A DNA stretch of 64,000 bases from Lucifuga dentata (Eukaryota > Chordata > Actinopteri > Ophidiiformes > Bythitidae): positions 117,352 through 181,351 of the forward strand of contig VXCM01000453.1 in the NCBI GenBank assembly GCA_014773175.1. The letters are read 5' to 3'. Position 1 is the first letter of the stretch; each line of letters begins with the position of its first letter. The notes under the pieces are model-generated. The model ran no database searches and was not told where the DNA came from. It saw only the letters and a list, made by a program, of their open reading frames with translations. A program made the position numbers and the translations under genes. This document shows positions 63,655 to 64,000 of this stretch, piece after piece.

Positions 63655-64000
63655 CAATTAAAACTCATGCGGAAGAAACTCAAGAGGAAGAAACACAGAC
63701 AGCTAAAAACTGGGCAATGAGCACTCATGCATCAAAATACACAAATACAAGCACACGCACACTTGCACACACACACACACACAGGTAGACAGACAAATTT
63801 TTAAAAAACACCACAATAGGCTGAGCACAGCATGAGAAGCTTTCATCCGCTCCTAACAAAGCTTACATTTTCACTGTGACATCTTTGACAAGTGACAGTG
63901 TGTTCACCCCAATTATCCTATTTCAAGTTTCCTACCTCCCTCTCCACATAAATAAATCCCCCTCTAATTCAAACATTCTACAAAAGAGATACACAGATTC

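Overview
The window is vertebrate genomic DNA and almost certainly comes from a teleost fish. It is rich in long (CA)n and (GA)n microsatellites and carries a typical fish L2-type LINE 3' end, hAT elements and many short inverted-repeat transposons. Real coding sequence covers little more than 1% of it. All of that coding sequence belongs to one gene on the minus strand: gephyrin (gphn), the scaffold of inhibitory synapses that also makes molybdenum cofactor. I read the exons by translating the minus strand and checking splice sites, phase and agreement with the human protein as I remember it. No database search was run.

The gene runs right to left. Exons equivalent to human residues 22-48 (38580-38658), 49-67 (27068-27125), 68-98 (26827-26919), 99-130 (23130-23224), 131-152 (22948-23014), 153-243 (16655-16927) and 244-288 (15087-15221) are all present. 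They keep one reading frame and contain no insertion or deletion relative to human. A 42-nt exon at 2739-2780 matches the optional splice cassette C5. The start-codon exon lies beyond the right edge, or in intron 1 where I could not find it. The rest of the linker and the whole E domain lie beyond the left edge. The window therefore holds most of the G (MogA-like) domain and about half of the linker, with the conserved Ser-Pro sites and both palmitoylated cysteines.

The remaining ~98% is intron. The most informative content is a family of short DNA transposons (MITEs), with at least fifteen complete or partial copies. They have long inverted termini beginning AGGACCATAC, TTAA on both sides, no coding capacity and two subfamilies. 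One copy interrupts a decayed hAT transposase gene and so reveals its empty target site. Another has inserted into a TTAA inside a member of its own family. Other repeats include an hAT element with a near-perfect 8-bp target duplication, a non-autonomous hAT with perfect 15-bp termini, an L2 3' end, several unclassified dispersed repeats, and microsatellites.

The assembly has about two dozen single-N gaps. At seven of them the same ~60-66 bp lies on both sides of the N, which looks like unmerged contig ends rather than biological duplication. No RNA gene, CRISPR array, second protein-coding gene or multi-gene system could be supported.
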